Assembly: GCF_027921745.1 (NCBI RefSeq)
Contig: NC_079238.1
Coordinates: forward strand, 1,860,001 to 1,924,000
Length of the DNA: 64,000 nucleotides
DNA from: Schizosaccharomyces osmophilus
Taxonomy: Eukaryota; Ascomycota; Schizosaccharomycetes; Schizosaccharomycetales; Schizosaccharomycetaceae
Direction: 5' to 3'
The notes beneath the pieces are model-generated. The model did no database searches, was not told the DNA's origin, and worked only from the letters and a program-made list of their open reading frames with translations. Each line of letters starts with the position of its first letter. Positions within the stretch are counted from its first letter, which is position 1. Positions 59,928 through 64,000 of this stretch are shown piece by piece. The position numbers were made by a program, and so were the translations under genes.

Positions 59928-60416
59928 TTAGACAGTACCGCACTTGTCAATGACAATACGAGCACGGGTAGCACCAGAGTTGGAGCCCAAGCTTTCAACC
60001 TTCTTAACGACATCCATACCGCTGGTGACTTCACCGAAAACGACGTGTCTACCGTCCAACCAGGGAGTGACGACGGTGGTGATGAAAAATTGGGATCCGT
60101 TGGTGTTGGGACCAGCGTTAGCCATGGATAACAAACCGGGCTTGGTGTGCTTCAAAGAGAAATTCTCATCAGGGAACTTTTCGCCGTAGATGGACTTACC
60201 ACCGGTACCGTTACCGCGAGTGAAGTCACCACCTTGAAGCATGAATTGGGGGATAACACGGTGGAAAGTGGATCCAGAGTAGCCAAAGCCCTTTTCGCCA
60301 GTGCAAAGGGTACGGAAGTTGGCGGCGGTCTTGGGGACAACGTCGTCGAACAACTTGAAGACAACACGTCCTAAGGGTTGGCCGTTGGCAATAATGTCAA
60401 AGAAAACGTTAGACAT
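59928..60416 (-). CDS. ppi1: Cyclophilin peptidyl-prolyl isomerase Ppi1
   Basis: Cytosolic cyclophilin A-type proline isomerase, single exon, 162 aa. Active-site residues Arg53, Phe58 and Gln61 ([16 protein letters not shown]), Trp119 (drug-binding) and His124 are all present. No signal peptide, so it is cytosolic or nuclear. Strong preference for frequent codons and higher GC than its neighbours suggest high expression. Tandem with mep33, whose stop lies 1 kb upstream. Confidence 0.97.
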   Translation of the reverse strand: MSNVFFDIIANGQPLGRVVFKLFDDVVPKTAANFRTLCTGEKGFGYSGSTFHRVIPQFMLQGGDFTRGNGTGGKSIYGEKFPDENFSLKHTKPGLLSMANAGPNTNGSQFFITTVVTPWLDGRHVVFGEVTSGMDVVKKVESLGSNSGATRARIVIDKCGTV

Positions 60417-61440
60417 TTTGATTTTCAGTGTATGGTTAAGGACAAGTTCGCACCATACAGGAATTTATAGGTAACCCCAAATATGTAACCAGAAAAAATT
60501 ATACATCGATTTTGTTTTATTTAAAAATATTAGCGTCTTGATGTTTTTATATACAGCATGTAGCCACTTTAGCCGTTATTTTTAAAACGAATGCGCCAAA
60601 TTCCATAGAAATCTTTATGAATCAACAGATGCCAAGCCAAAACAGCGTACGTTCCCTTTCATCACTTCAAATAGTGAATCATAAAATACTCGCTATTTGA
60701 AATATTGCAAGTATCGTTGTTTAGGTTGGTTTAAGATATGTAGAAGGGAAAAGGCAATGAAAGACAGGATAAGAAATTCATCAAACAAACATGATTAAGC
60801 TTACATTTCTTTACAACTACATGGCGGTTATGAGTTTGTTCGCTTTGTGTTGTGCATAAAGCATTAAATCTTCGCAAACTTGGAAATTCCTACCTATTAC
60901 GCACACGGTCGATGCAAAACAAAATAAGGAGCAAAAACTAAACAAAAAAGTTATTACAGCTTATAAGAATATTCTATTTTCCAATACATTCATTATAACG
61001 CCGAAGCATAAACTACCAAGAGGTGATTTTGTCATATTTTCTTTTTCAAAGAAACATAACAGAATCACCTTCTTTCGACTTTTTTTTAAGCTATCCAACC
61101 TTTCAATAGCTTTATTTGCAAAAACAAATTTGTCCTCTATCTTCACTAAATGAAACCATCAGTAGGATACCCAACGAAAAAGCCAACCAAACAACATAGA
61201 CAACCAATTAACATCACCACTCCTTATAAAACCATAGAATATTAACAATAAAACAAAAAACCCATCAAAACGAATGAACCTATTCTTTTTTCTTTCGCCT
61301 CTTTCATGCAAAAGGGAAGAGAAAAAAGATAAATAAAACACCAGGTAAATAAGCTCATTCTAAAACACTGCAACATCCAAATCTTTTTTATTTTTAGATA
61401 AATATATCAAAACTTAAAAAAGCTGAAGCTTAAAAAATGT
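60417..61440. other. Intergenic region ppi1/mep33
   Basis: 1 kb holding the ppi1 promoter and the mep33 3' UTR. Frames of 60-61 codons are chance. Confidence 0.6.
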
Positions 61441-62349
61441 TTAAGCCGAAGCTGTAGCAGTATCGTTTTCTTGAGAGTCTCGCATAGCCTCTGTTTCACG
61501 ACGAAGGGCGGAAAAGTCCCAGTTCTCCTCATTTTCAATATCAATAACATCCTTCACCTTACCACCGTTACGTTCAAAGAATTCACGGCCAGTAATGGTA
61601 CCTCTACCGGTGGGACGGCTCTTGCGACGCTCTTCGGATTCTTTGTTCAATCGCTCTTGGCGTTTGTCACACCACTGTTTGAAGTTTTCTTCGGTGACGC
61701 GAGTCAGGTTTTGACCTAAGCGATAACGCTCGATCTCAATGAAGGCTTCCAAGCTGATTTCTTCTTTGTCACTGTCGACCTTCTTCTTGTCACGGGCTAA
61801 AACGTAGCCATAAGGCAAAGAATGCTTGTAGATACAAGCCATGTTACCGTTAGGACACTGCCAAAGCCAACCATATTTGCCTTGTTCGCAAGCTTCCAAA
61901 AAGAATTTGCAAACAATGTCGGTATTCGTCCAAGGACGCTTTTCGGGAGGCAAATCGGTTTGATGATCACGCACATCAGTGTAATAGTCGATCTTTTGAG
62001 ACTCCTTGACTTCTTCTTTGCGGGTAATAAATTGCTGGTTATTGTGCTTGCTGGGTAGAGCGTTAAACAAGGCAGCAACTTCGGCCTTTGCTTGTTCGGA
62101 AGCTTTCTTTTCTTCTTCACGACGCTTACGCATGACCTCTTGATGCTTAGCCTCTTTACTGTTGGTGCTACCTGCATTTTGTTCGATTTGCTTGATTTTC
62201 GATTGCACTTTGGTGGATTTGTTTTTGTTTTTTAAACCAAAAGTGGCATCAGCAGCCTTTCTCATAGGATCTTTTTTTTGCTTAGGCTCTGGGGCCTTGT
62301 TTTTTCCTTGAGGCTTTCCTTTACCTTCTGGTGCTTTTTTAGGTGGCAT
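61441..62349 (-). CDS. mep33: Mep33, DFRP1/Tma46-like zinc-finger protein
   Basis: Single exon, 302 aa. The lysine-rich N terminus (MPPKKAPEGKGKPQGKNK) and the AADATFGLKNKNKS motif are typical of the Tma46/ZC3H15 (DFRP1) family, which stabilises DRG-type GTPases on ribosomes. In S. pombe this gene is named for a link to mRNA export. A CCCH-like finger region reads CKFFLEACEQGKYGWLWQCP and continues to IYKHSLP (about residues 147-180). Most family members have an extra CCCH finger just before it; the segment KVEVAALFNAL-KHNNQQFITRK here has none. The C terminus has TGRGTITGREFFERN. Divergent from sua1. Confidence 0.92.
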   Translation of the reverse strand: MPPKKAPEGKGKPQGKNKAPEPKQKKDPMRKAADATFGLKNKNKSTKVQSKIKQIEQNAGSTNSKEAKHQEVMRKRREEEKKASEQAKAEVAALFNALPSKHNNQQFITRKEEVKESQKIDYYTDVRDHQTDLPPEKRPWTNTDIVCKFFLEACEQGKYGWLWQCPNGNMACIYKHSLPYGYVLARDKKKVDSDKEEISLEAFIEIERYRLGQNLTRVTEENFKQWCDKRQERLNKESEERRKSRPTGRGTITGREFFERNGGKVKDVIDIENEENWDFSALRRETEAMRDSQENDTATASA

Positions 62350-63419
62350 CTTTAATAGTTCAAGTTACCTTTTTTAAATATTGAAATGAATATAAAAGCG
62401 CTGTGTGTTCTTTGGAAGGGATGCGAAAAGAGGGTAAGGTGGAAGATAATGGGGAAAGTGGGTAAAGACAGGAAAAAAAAAGTTGCAACTTGCGTATGTC
62501 AATATCACAAAGAAAAGGATGCGTTTAGTACGATTCGAAGTTTAGTGCCACTTAATACTGATTATTGTTTCGTCTCGTTGACTGCTTTAGTGAACAGCAA
62601 AAGTACAGTGAATAAAAATTTTTATTTTCCATGGATTGCATACAGATTCATTATAATTCTTTTTTTGTTTTTATTAAACCATTATTCAATTATTCAACAA
62701 AATCTACATTCATATTTTTTATAGACATCTAATGCTTATATGATACTATAAAAGCATATGCTTATATACATAGGAAACCTTGGAATTTTTTTTTTTTTTT
62801 TTTTTTTTTTTTTGGGATACCTACTGAGGGGATAAGAAGAAAGAGAATTACAAGTATTCTGTGGGAATCCGAGACTTAATTATAATGTGACTCAAGTTCT
62901 TTGATTATCATTTCAATTACTATCAGAAAAAAGACCACATTTACGGGGTGAAAAGAAATCCAACCTTTTATTAGATGGTCTTTGTCACGAAGAATCAATC
63001 GTCAGTTCATAAGAAAGATGAATTAAAGAAAATTTTAAAGGGGATCCAAAGACATATTTATTGAAAACAAATGTAATATTAGACATAAATAAATAAATAA
63101 AAATTGTTAATTCATCAATGGAAATCCAAATCTGAGTGAAAAAAAATCGCTCCAAAGAAACGAACTTGAAATAAGATTCGGTGAAACGAATGCTAAATAA
63201 TCACGACATTGTGACTATTCAATTGCAAAATGACCTAATTAAATTACGACGAATTTCAATGGAAAAGAAGAGTATTAATTTCGGCGGTTAGCTGTTTTGA
63301 GAATTGGTTTCCTTTACCTCCCTCTTTGCAGAAATAAATTTCCTTTTCATTGGAGCATAGCCAGTAAAGATACAAATTGCTTTTTGTTTATACTATTTTG
63401 AAAAGAAATCAGCATTACC
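62350..63419. other. Divergent promoter region mep33/sua1
   Basis: 1.07 kb with a T28 run at 62,786-62,813. A 112-codon plus frame (62,386-62,724) shows no recognisable similarity and probably is chance. It otherwise holds the sua1 promoter and leader. Confidence 0.6.
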
Positions 63420-64000
63420 ATGAGTCAAGTTGTGTTGAAGGATCTTTTTGCTAGAGACGCTCCTCTACGTGAGCAACTCAACAAAGAAGCAACAAATTTG
63501 CAAAAGGTCGTCTTGTCGGAACGTCAATTTTGCGATCTTGAACTTATTTTAAATGGCGGCTTCAGTCCTTTGGAGGGATTTATGACTCAAGAGGATTATC
63601 AAAGTGTCGTTCACAACTTGCGCTTAAAGTCCGGTGCCGTATTCCCCATTCCCGTTACCCTGGACGTGAGTGAGAAGTTGGCCGAATCCATCAAGGTGTC
63701 AGACCGTGTCGCGCTTTTGGATCCTAGAGACGAACAAACAGTGTTAGCCATCCTCACCGTGGAAGACCAGTATGTGCCCGACAAGGTTGTGGAAGCTGAA
63801 AAGGTTTTTGGAGCTAATGATCGTGCCCACCCTGCTGTAGAATACTTATTTGGTACTGCAGATAATGTTTATCTTGGTGGTAAGCTTCAAGCCGTTAACC
63901 CTATACGCCACTTTGATTTTGTTGCCTACCGTTATACCCCTTCCGAGCTCCGTTCAGAGTTTGAGCGTAACAACTGGAAGCGTGTCGTTGCTTTCCAAAC
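63420..64000 (+). CDS. sua1: ATP sulfurylase Sua1 (cut by window end)
   Basis: Sulfate adenylyltransferase; makes adenosine 5'-phosphosulfate from ATP and sulfate, the first step of sulfate assimilation. The ATG at 63,420 opens a frame of 193 codons running off the window. The start MSQVVLKDLFARDAPLR, the segment LSERQFCDLELILNGGFSPL and the Ala-His-Pro-Ala-Val stretch near residue 140 are typical. The frame ends RVVAFQT at the point where the catalytic QTRNP motif should continue. Codon use is biased as in highly expressed genes. The remainder lies outside the window. Confidence 0.96.
   Translation, partial: MSQVVLKDLFARDAPLREQLNKEATNLQKVVLSERQFCDLELILNGGFSPLEGFMTQEDYQSVVHNLRLKSGAVFPIPVTLDVSEKLAESIKVSDRVALLDPRDEQTVLAILTVEDQYVPDKVVEAEKVFGANDRAHPAVEYLFGTADNVYLGGKLQAVNPIRHFDFVAYRYTPSELRSEFERNNWKRVVAFQ

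Noticed and set aside
62386-62724. 112-codon frame upstream of sua1
   Set aside because: Low-complexity AT-rich 3' half, no recognised homologue, lies in a promoter region; chance is the simpler explanation.

Overview
This is fission-yeast DNA (genus Schizosaccharomyces). The right third carries the gene order rpb1, hmo1, ngg1, toa1, hrd3, sfr1, mdm12, an aldo-keto reductase, cwf7, ppi1, mep33, sua1. As I recall it, this is the order of the S. pombe chromosome II genes SPBC28F2.12 to SPBC28F2.02 followed by sua1, next to cen2. Introns are tiny (36-102 nt) with GTA..CTAAC..AG signals. The 5S-gene-bearing repeats point to the S. octosporus / S. cryophilus / S. osmophilus group rather than S. 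pombe. The exact species cannot be fixed from sequence reading alone.

Positions 1 to about 40,300 look like pericentromeric and centromeric DNA: AT-rich, with no supported protein gene, but with 17 tRNA genes and three 5S rRNA genes. 1-9205 has no tRNA, no long repeat and no gene, so it may reach into a central core. 9206-10171 holds tRNA-Lys and tRNA-Leu. About 11,180-11,920 is a decayed piece of large-subunit rRNA. 14,956-18,404 holds tRNA-Glu and a convergent tRNA-Asp/tRNA-Val module. 21,743-27,453 is a tandem array of three nearly identical 2-kb units, each with a 5S rRNA gene (five-S-associated repeats). 28,536-31,055 holds tRNA-Arg, tRNA-Pro, two solo LTRs with perfect 5-bp target duplications and an older relative. 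32,404-40,273 is a tRNA cluster (Arg, Ile, Ala, Val, Asp, Leu, Glu, Asp, Val, Ala) with two more Asp/Val modules in opposite orientations. The last tRNA-Ala is the probable border of the centromere.

From 41,448 the DNA is ordinary gene-dense euchromatin with alternating strands. Several neighbours act in transcription: Rpb1, the SAGA subunit Ngg1 and the TFIIA subunit Toa1, plus the HMG protein Hmo1. The others act in ER protein quality control (Hrd3), recombination (Sfr1), ER-mitochondria contacts (Mdm12), splicing (Cwf7), protein folding (Ppi1), translation or mRNA handling (Mep33) and sulfate activation (Sua1, cut by the window end). Spliced gene models for rpb1, hmo1, toa1 and cwf7 were rebuilt by hand from in-frame splice sites.
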